A stretch of DNA of 64,000 bases from contig NZ_JAKFHA010000016.1 in assembly GCF_021502675.1 (NCBI RefSeq), positions 127,369-191,368 on the forward strand, given 5' to 3'. Below, piece after piece: positions 36,567 through 44,594 of this stretch. This DNA is from Yinghuangia soli. GTDB taxonomy: Bacteria; Actinomycetota; Actinomycetes; Streptomycetales; Streptomycetaceae. Position 1 is the first letter of the stretch. Every line of letters starts with the position of its first letter. Under the pieces are notes generated by a model, which searched no databases, was not told where the DNA came from, and was given only the letters and a program-made list of their open reading frames with translations. The position numbers and the translations under genes were made by a program.

Positions 36567-37352
36567 TCAGCGCGCGACCTTGGCGGCCAGGAACTCCTCC
36601 CACGTCTTCGTGCCCACCGCGTTCGCCGGCGTGGTCAGCGCCCCGGAGCGGAAGCCCGCGCCCATCTTGCCGGGGATGCGGACCGCCAGCACGCGGCGCT
36701 TCTTGCCGGCCGCGGCCAGCCAGGTGCGGGCCAGCTCGGCGGCCTCGTACACGCGCGGACCGCCCATGTCCGCCACGCGACCGGCCGGTCCGGCGAGCGC
36801 CAGTTCGACCAGCCGGTCGGCGACCTCGCCCTGGTCCACCGGCTGGCAGGCGGTCTTGGACGGCATCAGGACCACGGGCAGCTTGGACAGGAAACCGAGC
36901 GCCATGTGCAGCAGCTCGGGGAACTGCGTCGCGCGCAGGTTGGTCCACGGGACGCCGGAGGCCGCCAGGAGCTCCTCGCCCTGCAGCTTGACCTTGTAGT
37001 ACGGGTACGGGATCGCCTCGATCCCGACGATCGAGATGTTCACGATGTGCCCGACCCCCGCGCGCTTCGCGCCGTCCAGCAGGTTGCGCCACCCCGGGAT
37101 GTCGTTCTTGAACTTGCGGATGTCCGAGGCGCAGTGGATGACCGTGTCGACACCCTCGAGTGCCGCGTCCAGGCCTGCACCGGTCAGCAGGTCGGCGGTC
37201 GCCCACGCGACCCCCGGATCGGACGGCAGCGCCGACTTGCGCGTCATGGCCCGCACCGGGCGCCCGGTGCGCCGGGCCCGCTCCAGCACCTCGCGGCCCA
37301 GCACGCCGGTCGCACCGGTCACCAGGATCGTGCCGCCGGGGTTCGCGTCCAT
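36567..37352 (-). CDS. Atypical SDR / NmrA-like NAD(P)-binding oxidoreductase (ECF41 partner)
   Basis: The 261-residue product has the Rossmann motif VTGATGVLGREVL at about residues 10-22 and SDR-a type features, with no canonical YxxxK pair in the usual place (YPYYKVKLQGEEL is the nearest). It belongs to the NAD(P)H-binding/NmrA-like group of atypical short-chain dehydrogenases. It lies 57 bp downstream of an ECF41 sigma gene; genes for such oxidoreductases or epimerases are the usual targets of that sigma group. ATG 37352 has GGAGGAA upstream; longer in-frame starts lack a site. Substrate unknown. Confidence 0.85.
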   Translation of the reverse strand: MDANPGGTILVTGATGVLGREVLERARRTGRPVRAMTRKSALPSDPGVAWATADLLTGAGLDAALEGVDTVIHCASDIRKFKNDIPGWRNLLDGAKRAGVGHIVNISIVGIEAIPYPYYKVKLQGEELLAASGVPWTNLRATQFPELLHMALGFLSKLPVVLMPSKTACQPVDQGEVADRLVELALAGPAGRVADMGGPRVYEAAELARTWLAAAGKKRRVLAVRIPGKMGAGFRSGALTTPANAVGTKTWEEFLAAKVAR

Positions 37353-37409
37353 GGGGTTCCTCCACTGGCTGTCGGGGCCGCGGGGCGGGTGCCCCGGCGG
37401 CGTCACCAG

Positions 37410-38339
37410 CTAAGAACCGGACAACCCCTCGATTCGTGACAGGTTTCGGGACTGATCTTCGAGAAACTTCAACTTGTCGGGGTTCCGGACGATACGGACC
37501 CCGGAAATCCCGTCCGGACCGGCCTCGAAGAAGCCGGCCGCGGCCAACGCCCCGTCCTCCCAGGCGAGCAGTGCGCCCTCCCCGTTGACCTCGGCGAACT
37601 CGATGCGCATCTGGGTCGCGAAGCGCTCCATGATGCCGAGCAGGAAACGCGCGACCTTGGTCCGGCCGGACACCGGCCGGGTGGACGCGGAGACCTTGCC
37701 GCCGCCGTCCGACCACGACACGACGTCATCCGCGAGCAGCGACTCCAACTGCTCCAGCGAACCCTCCGCGGCCGCGGCCAGGAACCGGGCCAGCAGGTCG
37801 GCCCGCGCCGACGAGGACGCCTCGAACCGCGACTTGCCGGCCTCCAGGTGCTTCTTCCCGCGCCGGTACGTCTGCCGCACGGTCGCCTCGGGCAGGTCGA
37901 GCACCTCGCCGATGTCGCCATGCGCGTACGCGAACGCATCGCGCAGCACCACCACCGCACGCTCCGGAGGAGACAGGCGTTCGAGCATCACGAGCATCGC
38001 CATCGACACCTGGTCGCGCTGCTCGGCGGTCTCCAGCGGCCCGAGCGCGCCCGCATCGGTACGCACCGGCTCGGGCAGCCACGGCCCGACATACTCCTCG
38101 CGCCGCGCCCGCGCCGAATCAAGCCGGTTCAGGCAGAGATTCGTGAGCACCTTCGCCAGCCACGGCCCCGGCGCACCGATGTACGCCCGGTCCGCGGCAT
38201 GCCACCGCAGATACGCATCCTGCACCGCATCCTCGGCCTCCGCCGCCGACCCGAGCATCCGATACGCAATCCCGAACAGCCGCCCGCGCTCCGCCTCGAA
38301 CTCCTCCGCCGAAACCGCGGCATCCCTCGTCTCGCCCAC
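37410..38339 (-). CDS. ECF41-type sigma factor with SnoaL-like C-terminal domain
   Basis: The 309-residue product has sigma region 2 (RLFGIAYRMLGSAAEAEDAV, residues 20-39) and region 4 (LSPPERAVVVLRDAF then GEVLDLPEATVRQTYRRGKK). A SnoaL-like domain of about 110 residues follows. Motifs typical of ECF41 are present: the linker WSDGGGKVSA and the C-terminal NPDKL (residues 286-290) after DGISG. In this group the C-terminal domain acts in place of an anti-sigma factor, tuning activity. The GTG start has GGTGGG upstream. The oxidoreductase gene downstream is its probable regulon partner. Confidence 0.93.
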   Translation of the reverse strand: MGETRDAAVSAEEFEAERGRLFGIAYRMLGSAAEAEDAVQDAYLRWHAADRAYIGAPGPWLAKVLTNLCLNRLDSARARREEYVGPWLPEPVRTDAGALGPLETAEQRDQVSMAMLVMLERLSPPERAVVVLRDAFAYAHGDIGEVLDLPEATVRQTYRRGKKHLEAGKSRFEASSSARADLLARFLAAAAEGSLEQLESLLADDVVSWSDGGGKVSASTRPVSGRTKVARFLLGIMERFATQMRIEFAEVNGEGALLAWEDGALAAAGFFEAGPDGISGVRIVRNPDKLKFLEDQSRNLSRIEGLSGS

Positions 38340-38367
38340 CTGCCCACCGTACCGAGGGGGCGACCGG

Positions 38368-39171
38368 TCAGAAGCGCACCGGGGCGCCCGGCGGCGGCGG
38401 AGCAGGAGGCACCTGCGCCGTCCGGCGCGCCTCGTGGGCGGCGGACACGCGGAGCACGAACACGGCGGCGGGGGGGGGGGGGCCCCCCCCCCCCCCCCGC
38501 CCCCCCCCCCGGGCCCCCCGCCGCCGCCGGAGCAGGTCCAGGGCGGCGCGGGAGGGGTGCAGGCTGTTGCCGAAGAAACTCGCCGTGGCCAAGGCCTCCT
38601 GCGCCTTGCCGAAGGCCATCTGCGCGGTCAACGGCGAGACGAGCCGTGCGATGCCCCACAGCACCCAGGCGATCGACCAGGTACGCAGCAGCCCGGGGCG
38701 GTCGTTGTGCGGCACGCCGTCATGGCTGCGCGTCCAGACCTCGCGCATGACCTCGTGGGGCTTGAACAGATTGACGAGCGGAGCGCCGAACGCGAACGCG
38801 TCGCGCAGGCTCCCGGACCGGATCGGATCGCCCGACCAGTCCCGGATGTTGGCGCGAACCGTGGACAGCCAGTAGAGGAACACCAGGCCGGACACCGTCG
38901 TGACGACCAGGGCCAGGGCACTCGACGCCGAGAACATGTCGCCGACCAACTTGTCGAAAGCCCCGAGACCGCGTTCCTCGACCTTCAGGGCGTCCGACCC
39001 GTCGTTGACCGCCGATACCAGCAGGGCGACGCCGGCCGCGCCCAGCAGCACGGCGCATAGCCCGCCGAGGCCGGCTACGGGGCGCAGAGGCGCTCCCGGC
39101 GGAGCCCCCGGCGCACCCCCGGCGGGCGGCCAGTGCGGATACGGCGGCGGGCCGCCCGTGTGGTGCGCCAT
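38368..39171 (-). CDS. DUF4328-type membrane protein with a disrupted C-terminus
   Basis: The 267-residue reading has a Pro/Gly-rich N-terminus and about four or five membrane segments matching DUF4328 (LYWLSTVRANIRDW near 110, WTRSHDGVPHN and LLRTWSIAWVLWGIARL). Where the last membrane segment should be, about residues 217-238, the frame instead reads Arg/Gly/Pro low complexity from a run of 13 G, 16 C and 11 C. After the tract, AAVFVLRVSAAHEARR looks like the normal end of that segment. The tract may be a sequencing or assembly error that replaced real codons, or a slippage site. ATG 39171 is preferred because GGGGG precedes it. Confidence 0.6.
   Translation of the reverse strand: MAHHTGGPPPYPHWPPAGGAPGAPPGAPLRPVAGLGGLCAVLLGAAGVALLVSAVNDGSDALKVEERGLGAFDKLVGDMFSASSALALVVTTVSGLVFLYWLSTVRANIRDWSGDPIRSGSLRDAFAFGAPLVNLFKPHEVMREVWTRSHDGVPHNDRPGLLRTWSIAWVLWGIARLVSPLTAQMAFGKAQEALATASFFGNSLHPSRAALDLLRRRRGARGGGRGGGGGPPPPAAVFVLRVSAAHEARRTAQVPPAPPPPGAPVRF
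38470..38519. repeat. G13-C16-G-C11-G3-C6 homopolymer tract
   Basis: Fifty bases made only of G and C in long pure runs: 13 G (38470-38482), 16 C (38483-38498), G, 11 C (38500-38510), GGG and 6 C. The first two runs could fold into a perfect G-C hairpin. Nothing like it occurs elsewhere in the window. Confidence 0.9.
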
Positions 39172-39305
39172 GTGGACCCCCGTTGCCGTCGCCATGGTTC
39201 GGACGCGGTCACCGGCTCTCCCGGGCGACCCGCAGGACCACTCTGCGCGCGGCGCCGCCGCGTGTCCGGCACGGGCCCGGAATCTTGCACCTTCGGGTCA
39301 TGCCG

Positions 39306-40070
39306 TCAGCCGGCGCGGCGGTGCCACAGCACCGCCAGTTGGCTGCGGCTCTGGCAGCCCAACTCGGCGAAGACCGCGGTCAGATGCCGCTTCACGGTGT
39401 TCTCGGTGATGAACAGCGCGGCGGCGATCTGCCGGGTCGACGCCCCCGACGCCGCCAGCCGCGCCACTTCTTCTTGGCGCCCGGTGAGCCGTCCGGCACC
39501 GGGCGGTCGGAGCGGCCCCGCCTGGAGATGCAGCGCCAGCACATGAGCGAGATGCGGTGCGAGTGCGTACAAGCGCGCCTGGTCCAGGACGCCGAACGCG
39601 CCTGCCTCCTCGGCCAGCACCCCTATCCCGGCCGCACCGGAGGCCCCGGGCAGGGCGATGACCATCTTGTCGCGGATACCGTGCCGGAACATGAACCGCT
39701 CCATGTACTCGCGGTGCTCCATGACGCGGCCTTGCGTGCACTGCGCCAGCGACAGCGGTACGGGCGCGGTGGGGACGCGGACACCGCAGGCGGCCGCGAA
39801 GGGATCCATGCCGCGGAAGTGCTCGATGTACGCGGGGGCCATGCGCCGCGCCCGCCCGACCACCAAGGGAGCCTCGTCCCCGAAGATCCCCGCCATGTCC
39901 CCGCCGAGGAAGAACGACACATGCCGGTATCCCAAGTGCCGCGCGAACGCCTCGGCGACACCCTCCCGGAACGCGTGCAGCGAACGCGCCGCGAGACAGT
40001 CCCCGACGATCCGCAGGACCGTGTCCGCCTCGGCCGCCGGCAACGGCCGCGGGCCCTGTCCTCCGGCCAT
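39306..40070 (-). CDS. LuxR-type transcriptional regulator
   Basis: The 254-residue product ends in a LuxR/FixJ helix-turn-helix (about residues 193-246; LTGRQEEVARLAASGASTRQ then TENTVKRHLTAVFAELG). The N-terminal 180 residues form a GAF-like or autoinducer-domain-like sensor without the conserved aspartate of a response regulator receiver. It therefore probably senses a small molecule directly. ATG 40070 is the only plausible start. It lies downstream of the suf operon terminator on the same strand and is likely independent. Target genes are not evident. Confidence 0.85.
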   Translation of the reverse strand: MAGGQGPRPLPAAEADTVLRIVGDCLAARSLHAFREGVAEAFARHLGYRHVSFFLGGDMAGIFGDEAPLVVGRARRMAPAYIEHFRGMDPFAAACGVRVPTAPVPLSLAQCTQGRVMEHREYMERFMFRHGIRDKMVIALPGASGAAGIGVLAEEAGAFGVLDQARLYALAPHLAHVLALHLQAGPLRPPGAGRLTGRQEEVARLAASGASTRQIAAALFITENTVKRHLTAVFAELGCQSRSQLAVLWHRRAG

Positions 40071-40144
40071 CGCCTCACCCCGTCAAGACGCCTTTACCGC
40101 ATGGTAGTTGCCCGCATCGCGGGGCGGAGGCGGCAGAACACGAA

Positions 40145-40178
40145 AGGGCGGGCGCCGGAGAAAACCGGTGCCCGCCCT
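40145..40178 (-). terminator. Terminator of the suf operon
   Basis: A 14-bp stem with one wobble (40145-40158 with 40165-40178) and an A-rich 6-base loop lies 29 bases beyond the sufT stop (reading on the minus strand). Confidence 0.8.
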
Positions 40179-40206
40179 CTGCGTTCGAGGCGCTATGTGT
40201 CGACGC

Positions 40207-40536
40207 TCAGACGTTGAAGCCCAGGGCGCGGAGCTGTTCGCGGCCGTCGTCGGTGATCTTGTCCGGGCCCCACGGCGGCATCCAGACCCAGTTGATGCGC
40301 AGGTCGCTCACCAGGTTCTCGGTGGCGGTCTTCGCCTGGTCCTCGATGACGTCGGTCAGCGGGCAGGCCGCCGAGGTGAGCGTCATGTCGACGGTCGCGA
40401 TGTTCGCGTCGTCGACCGTGACGCCGTAGACGAGGCCAAGGTCCACGACGTTGATGCCGAGCTCCGGGTCGACGACGTCGTACAAGGCCTCGGTGACCTC
40501 GTCGGCGCTCGCCGGGTTCACCTTCGTGTCGCTCAC
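40207..40536 (-). CDS. sufT: SUF-associated MIP18/DUF59 protein SufT
   Basis: The 109-residue product is a DUF59/MIP18-family protein, linked to maturation of iron-sulfur proteins, probably at the cluster transfer step. The family core is visible (ALYDVVDPELGINVVDLGLVYGV is its first half; the reactive-Cys loop is in SAACPLTDVI). It is the last gene of the suf operon. Its GTG (40536-40534) overlaps the sufU TGA (40535-40533), a GTGA junction. Length is normal. Confidence 0.93.
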   Translation of the reverse strand: MSDTKVNPASADEVTEALYDVVDPELGINVVDLGLVYGVTVDDANIATVDMTLTSAACPLTDVIEDQAKTATENLVSDLRINWVWMPPWGPDKITDDGREQLRALGFNV

Positions 40537-40988
40537 TTCTGACCCTCCATCACCTGAGTGGTCGCGTCACGCCAGGCCATCCAGCCCAGCAGCGCGCACT
40601 TCACGCGGGCCGGGAACTTCGAGACGCCGGCGAACGCGACGGCGTCCTCCAGCACCTCCTCGTCCGGCTCGGCCTGGCCCTTGGACTGCATGAGGTGCAG
40701 GAACTCCTCCTGCACCTTGAGGGCGTCGGCCACCGTCCGGCCGATGACCAGGTCGGTCATGACCGACGCGCTGGCCTGGCTGATCGAGCAGCCCTGGCCC
40801 TCGTACGACACGTCCACGACCTTGGCGTCCGCACCGGTGCCGTCCAGCTTGACCCGCAGCGTCACCTCGTCGCCGCACGTCGGGTTGACGTGGTGCACCT
40901 CGGTGTCGAACGGGTCCCGCAGCCCCTTGTGATGGGGGTTGCGGTAGTGGTCCAGGATGATCTCCTGGTACATCGAGTCCAGTTTCAT
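40533..40988 (-). CDS. sufU: SufU sulfur-relay/scaffold protein
   Basis: SufU accepts persulfide sulfur from SufS and activates it. The 151-residue product keeps the three conserved cysteines, Cys38 (NPTCGDE), Cys67 (GQGCSIS) and Cys131 (VKCALLGW), plus the zinc-site Asp in the CGD motif. It has the 18-residue insertion before the third Cys that marks SufU from IscU. ATG 40988 has GGGAGCG 8 bases upstream and follows the sufS stop by 25 bases. A longer in-frame start would read out of sufS. Downstream sufT overlaps its stop. Confidence 0.95.
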   Translation of the reverse strand: MKLDSMYQEIILDHYRNPHHKGLRDPFDTEVHHVNPTCGDEVTLRVKLDGTGADAKVVDVSYEGQGCSISQASASVMTDLVIGRTVADALKVQEEFLHLMQSKGQAEPDEEVLEDAVAFAGVSKFPARVKCALLGWMAWRDATTQVMEGQK

Positions 40989-41013
40989 CGCCGTGTTCGC
41001 TCCCATACCCACG

Positions 41014-42273
41014 TCAGCCGAAGAAACGGCGCACGTGTTCCAGGCCGGCGACGAGGGCGTCGACCTCGCCGGGGGTCGAGTAGAGGTAGAACGACGCACG
41101 CGTGGTGGCCGGGACGCCGTAGCGCAGGCACACCGGCCGCGCGCAGTGGTGCCCGACCCGGACCGCGATGCCCTGCTCGTCCAGCACCTGGCCCACGTCG
41201 TGCGGGTGCAGGTCGCCGAACTGGAACGAGATCGCCGCGCCGCGCATCTCCGCGGTCTTCGGGCCGATGATCTCCAGGCCCTCGACTCCGTTGAGCGCGT
41301 CTATCGCATACGACGTGAGCGCGTGCTCGTGCGCCGCGATCTTGTCCATGCCGAGCGCGTTCAAGTAGTCGATGGCCGCGCCCAGTCCGACCGCCTGCGC
41401 GATCGGCGGGGTGCCGGCCTCGAACTTGTGCGGCGCGGGCGCGTACGTCGACGCGCTCATCGTCACGGTCTCGATCATCTCGCCGCCGCCCAGGAACGGC
41501 GGCAGCTCCTCGAGCAGCCCGAGCCGGCCCCAGAGCACGCCGATGCCGGTCGGAGCCAGCATCTTGTGCCCGGTGAAGGCCACGAAGTCGGCCTCCAGCG
41601 CCTGCACGTCCAGCGGGACGTGCGGCGCGGCCTGCGACGCGTCGACCACCACGAGGGCGCCGACGTCGTGCGCGCGGCGCACGATCGCCTCGAGCGGGTT
41701 GACCGTGCCCAGGATGTTCGACGTGTGCACGACCGAGACCACCTTGGTGTTCTCGGTGATGACCTCGTCGATGTTCGACAGGTCGAGGCGGCCGTCGTCG
41801 GTCAGCCCGAACCACTTGAGCGAGGCACCCGTGCGCTGGCACATCAGCTGCCACGGCACGATGTTCGAGTGGTGCTCCATCTCGGTGATGACCACCTCGC
41901 TGCCCGGACCGACCCGGAAGGGGTCGTCGGCCCAGGTCAGCATGTTGGCCACGAGGTTGAGCGACTCGGACGAGTTCTTCGTGAAGATGACCTCGTCGCG
42001 CGAGGGCGCGTTGATGAACGACGCGACCTTGTCGCGGGCGCCCTCGTACAGCGCGGTGGCCTCTTCGGCCAGCACGTGGACGCCGCGGTGCACGTTGGCG
42101 TTGTGCAGCTCGTAGTACGCGTTCAGCGCGTCCAGGACCTGCTGGGGCTTCTGCGAGGTCGCGGCGTTGTCGAGGTAGACCAGCGGCTTGTCGCCGTGCA
42201 GGACGCGCGAAAGGACCGGGAAGTCCTTGCGGATCGCGTCGGTGTCGAGGAGCCCCGGGAGGGTGGTCGTCAT
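41014..42273 (-). CDS. sufS: Cysteine desulfurase SufS
   Basis: SufS is a PLP enzyme that takes sulfur from L-cysteine as a persulfide for cluster assembly. The 419-residue product has the PLP lysine Lys237 (TGHKMLAP), the cofactor His in MEHHSN (about 133-136), and the active-site Cys377 in HHCARPVC, with the short type-II loop of SufS rather than the long IscS loop. ATG 42273 overlaps the sufC stop (ATGA). It pairs with SufU downstream. Confidence 0.97.
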   Translation of the reverse strand: MTTTLPGLLDTDAIRKDFPVLSRVLHGDKPLVYLDNAATSQKPQQVLDALNAYYELHNANVHRGVHVLAEEATALYEGARDKVASFINAPSRDEVIFTKNSSESLNLVANMLTWADDPFRVGPGSEVVITEMEHHSNIVPWQLMCQRTGASLKWFGLTDDGRLDLSNIDEVITENTKVVSVVHTSNILGTVNPLEAIVRRAHDVGALVVVDASQAAPHVPLDVQALEADFVAFTGHKMLAPTGIGVLWGRLGLLEELPPFLGGGEMIETVTMSASTYAPAPHKFEAGTPPIAQAVGLGAAIDYLNALGMDKIAAHEHALTSYAIDALNGVEGLEIIGPKTAEMRGAAISFQFGDLHPHDVGQVLDEQGIAVRVGHHCARPVCLRYGVPATTRASFYLYSTPGEVDALVAGLEHVRRFFG

Positions 42274-43034
42274 GCTGTCTCCTTGACTCCGGTGTACGCC
42301 TCGTACCCCTCGGCCTCCAGCTTGTCGGCGAGCTCGGGGCCGCCCGACTCGACGATCTTGCCGCCCGCGAAGACGTGCACGTGGTCGGGCTTGATGTAGC
42401 GCAGGATGCGCGTGTAGTGGGTGATCAGCAGGGTGCCGATCTCGCCGGTGTCGCGCACCCGGTTGACGCCCTCGGAGACGATGCGCAGCGCGTCGACGTC
42501 CAGACCCGAGTCGGTCTCGTCGAGCACCGCGATCTTCGGCTTGAGGAGTTCGAGCTGGAGGATCTCGTGGCGCTTCTTCTCGCCGCCGGAGAAGCCCTCG
42601 TTGACGTTGCGCTCGGCGAACGACGGGTCCATCTGGAGGCGCTCCATGGCCTCCTTGACCTCCTTGACCCACAGCCGCAGCTTGGGGGCCTCGCCGCGGA
42701 CCGCGGTGGCGGCCGTGCGCAGGAAGTTGGACACCGACACGCCGGCCACCTCGACCGGGTACTGCATGGCGAGGAACAGGCCGGCGCGGGCCCGCTCGTC
42801 GACCGACATGGACAGCACGTCCTCGCCGTCCAGCGTCACGGTGCCGCCGGTCACGGTGTACTTCGGGTGCCCGGCGATCGAGTACGCCAGCGTCGACTTG
42901 CCGGAGCCGTTCGGGCCCATGATGGCGTGGGTCTCGCCCTGCTTCACGGTCAGGTCGACGCCGCGCAGGATCTCGCGGGGGCCGTTCTCGGCCTCCACGC
43001 TGACGTGCAGGTCGCGGATCTCAAGCGTTGCCAT
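42270..43034 (-). CDS. sufC: SUF ATPase SufC
   Basis: SufC is the cytoplasmic ABC-type ATPase of the SufBCD scaffold. The 254-residue product shows Walker A GPNGSGKST (residues 40-48), the signature FSGGEKKRHEILQ and Walker B IAVLDETDSGLD; ETDSGLD is the SufC variant of the usual EATSALD. It has no membrane domain. Its TGA overlaps the sufS ATG. The ATG at 43034 lies 6 bp beyond the Rieske ferredoxin stop. Confidence 0.97.
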   Translation of the reverse strand: MATLEIRDLHVSVEAENGPREILRGVDLTVKQGETHAIMGPNGSGKSTLAYSIAGHPKYTVTGGTVTLDGEDVLSMSVDERARAGLFLAMQYPVEVAGVSVSNFLRTAATAVRGEAPKLRLWVKEVKEAMERLQMDPSFAERNVNEGFSGGEKKRHEILQLELLKPKIAVLDETDSGLDVDALRIVSEGVNRVRDTGEIGTLLITHYTRILRYIKPDHVHVFAGGKIVESGGPELADKLEAEGYEAYTGVKETA

Positions 43035-43040
43035 ACGGAC

Positions 43041-43358
43041 TCAGGACTCCTGGTTCAGGTCGACGTGGATGGCGTCGGCCTCGATCTTCACGGGGTAGAC
43101 GGGCACCGGCTGGGTGGCCGGGGGGCCGGACGGGCGGCCGGTGCGCAGGTCGAAGCGCGAGCCGTGCAGCCAGCACTCGATCGCGCAGTCCTCGACCTCG
43201 CCCTCGGACAGCGACACCGCGGCGTGGCTGCACACGTCGTTGATCGCGTACACCTCGCCCTCGGTGCGCACGAGCGTGACGGCGGTGCCGTCGAGCACCA
43301 GCCGCAGCGGGGTGTCCTCGGCGAGCTCGGACTCGGCGCAGGCGCGTACGTACGCCAT
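43041..43358 (-). CDS. Rieske-type ferredoxin within the suf operon
   Basis: The 105-residue product is a small soluble Rieske protein like the ferredoxin subunits of non-haem iron oxygenases. The two cluster boxes are CSHAAVSL (about 43-50) and CWLHGSRF (about 62-69). It has no signal peptide. Its place between sufD and sufC is typical for actinobacteria and suggests that it supplies electrons to, or receives its cluster from, the Suf machinery; the role is not proven. Its ATG (43358) shares one base with the sufD TGA (TGATG). Confidence 0.92.
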   Translation of the reverse strand: MAYVRACAESELAEDTPLRLVLDGTAVTLVRTEGEVYAINDVCSHAAVSLSEGEVEDCAIECWLHGSRFDLRTGRPSGPPATQPVPVYPVKIEADAIHVDLNQES

Positions 43359-44578
43359 CAGACGCTCGCCTCCAGCTCCGCCTCGATGCGCGCCATCAGC
43401 CGCTCCTGCAGCTCCGGGAGGCCGATCTGGGCGATCACCTCGGCGAAGAAGCCGCGCACCACCAGGCGCCGGGCCTCGTCCGCGGGGATGCCGCGGGCCT
43501 GCAGGTAGAACAGCTGCTCGTCGTCGAACCGGCCGGTGGCGCTGGCGTGTCCGGCACCGGCGATCTCGCCGGTCTCGATCTCCAGGTTCGGCACCGAGTC
43601 GGCGCGCGCGCCGTCGGTCAGCAGCAGGTTGCGGTTGAGCTCGTACGTGTCGGTGCCCTCGGCCGCCGCGCGGATCAGCACGTCGCCGATCCACACCGTG
43701 CGGGCCTCGGCACCCTGCAGCGCACCCTTGTAGGTGACCAGGCTGCGGCAGCGCGGCACGTCGTGGTCGACGAACAGGCGGTGCTCCAGGTGCTGCCCGG
43801 AGTCGGCGAAGTAGACGCCGTACAGCGACGCGTCGCCGCCCGGGGCGTCGTAGACCACGCGCGGGAACAGCCGCACGACGTCGCCGCCCAGCGTCACCGC
43901 GACCGACTTGAAGGTCGCGTCCCGGCCCAGGCGCGCGACCTGGTGGGCCAGGTGCACCGAGCCGTCCTCCCAGTCCTGCACCGAGATCACGGTGAGGCGG
44001 GCGCCGTCGGCGACCAGGAACTCCACGTTGTCCGCGTACACGGCCTTGCCGGTGTGCTCCAGGACCACGACGGCCTCGGCGAACGCCTCGACGCTGACCG
44101 TCAGGTGCCCGAAGCCGGTGGTGCCGGTGCCGCGGGTGCGGACCACGACCGGCTCGCCCGGGGCGAGTTCCTTCGGGAAGGTCACCACGGTGGCCTTCTC
44201 GAACGCCGAGTACGCCTGCGCGGCGACCCGGTCGACCGGCGCGCCGGCCTTGCCGACCCGCGCGTCGTCGCGGCCCACGGTCTCGACGACGACGCCCGCG
44301 GGGGCCTCGACCTCGACCGCGGCCTCGCCGACGTTGCCGAAGGTGCCGTCGTGCAGACCGCGCAGCCGGTCCAGCGGGGTGAACCGCCAGTCTTCCTCGC
44401 GGCCGTTCGGGACCGGGAAGTCGGCGACGTCGTACGACGCGACCGCGACCTGGCGGGCGTCGGCCGGCTGGCTGACCATGCGCCCGGTGCCGGGGCCCGC
44501 GAGCTCGTCGGGGGCCCCGGCCTCGCGCACGGCGATGGAACCGGCCGTGGTGCTACCGGAGTTGTTAGCGCTTGCCAT
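43358..44578 (-). CDS. sufD: SUF scaffold protein SufD
   Basis: SufD is a right-handed beta-helix paralogue of SufB that forms the SufBC2D scaffold and helps iron entry. The 406-residue product has the family C-terminal region (GHASATGRFDDEQLFYLQARGIPADEAR; the central His is in this segment). The middle shows regular short beta strands. ATG 44578 is 16 bases from the sufB stop, and its own stop is fused to the next start. The N-terminal 30 residues are Ser/Gly-rich and variable. Confidence 0.95.
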   Translation of the reverse strand: MASANNSGSTTAGSIAVREAGAPDELAGPGTGRMVSQPADARQVAVASYDVADFPVPNGREEDWRFTPLDRLRGLHDGTFGNVGEAAVEVEAPAGVVVETVGRDDARVGKAGAPVDRVAAQAYSAFEKATVVTFPKELAPGEPVVVRTRGTGTTGFGHLTVSVEAFAEAVVVLEHTGKAVYADNVEFLVADGARLTVISVQDWEDGSVHLAHQVARLGRDATFKSVAVTLGGDVVRLFPRVVYDAPGGDASLYGVYFADSGQHLEHRLFVDHDVPRCRSLVTYKGALQGAEARTVWIGDVLIRAAAEGTDTYELNRNLLLTDGARADSVPNLEIETGEIAGAGHASATGRFDDEQLFYLQARGIPADEARRLVVRGFFAEVIAQIGLPELQERLMARIEAELEASV

Positions 44579-44594
44579 AGGTATTTGCGGGCTG

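Noticed and set aside
37435..37441. A full ECF41 promoter upstream of the oxidoreductase gene
   Set aside because: The TGTCACG -35-like element is present but no CGTC lies at the required distance, so I report it only as a lead and not as a promoter feature.
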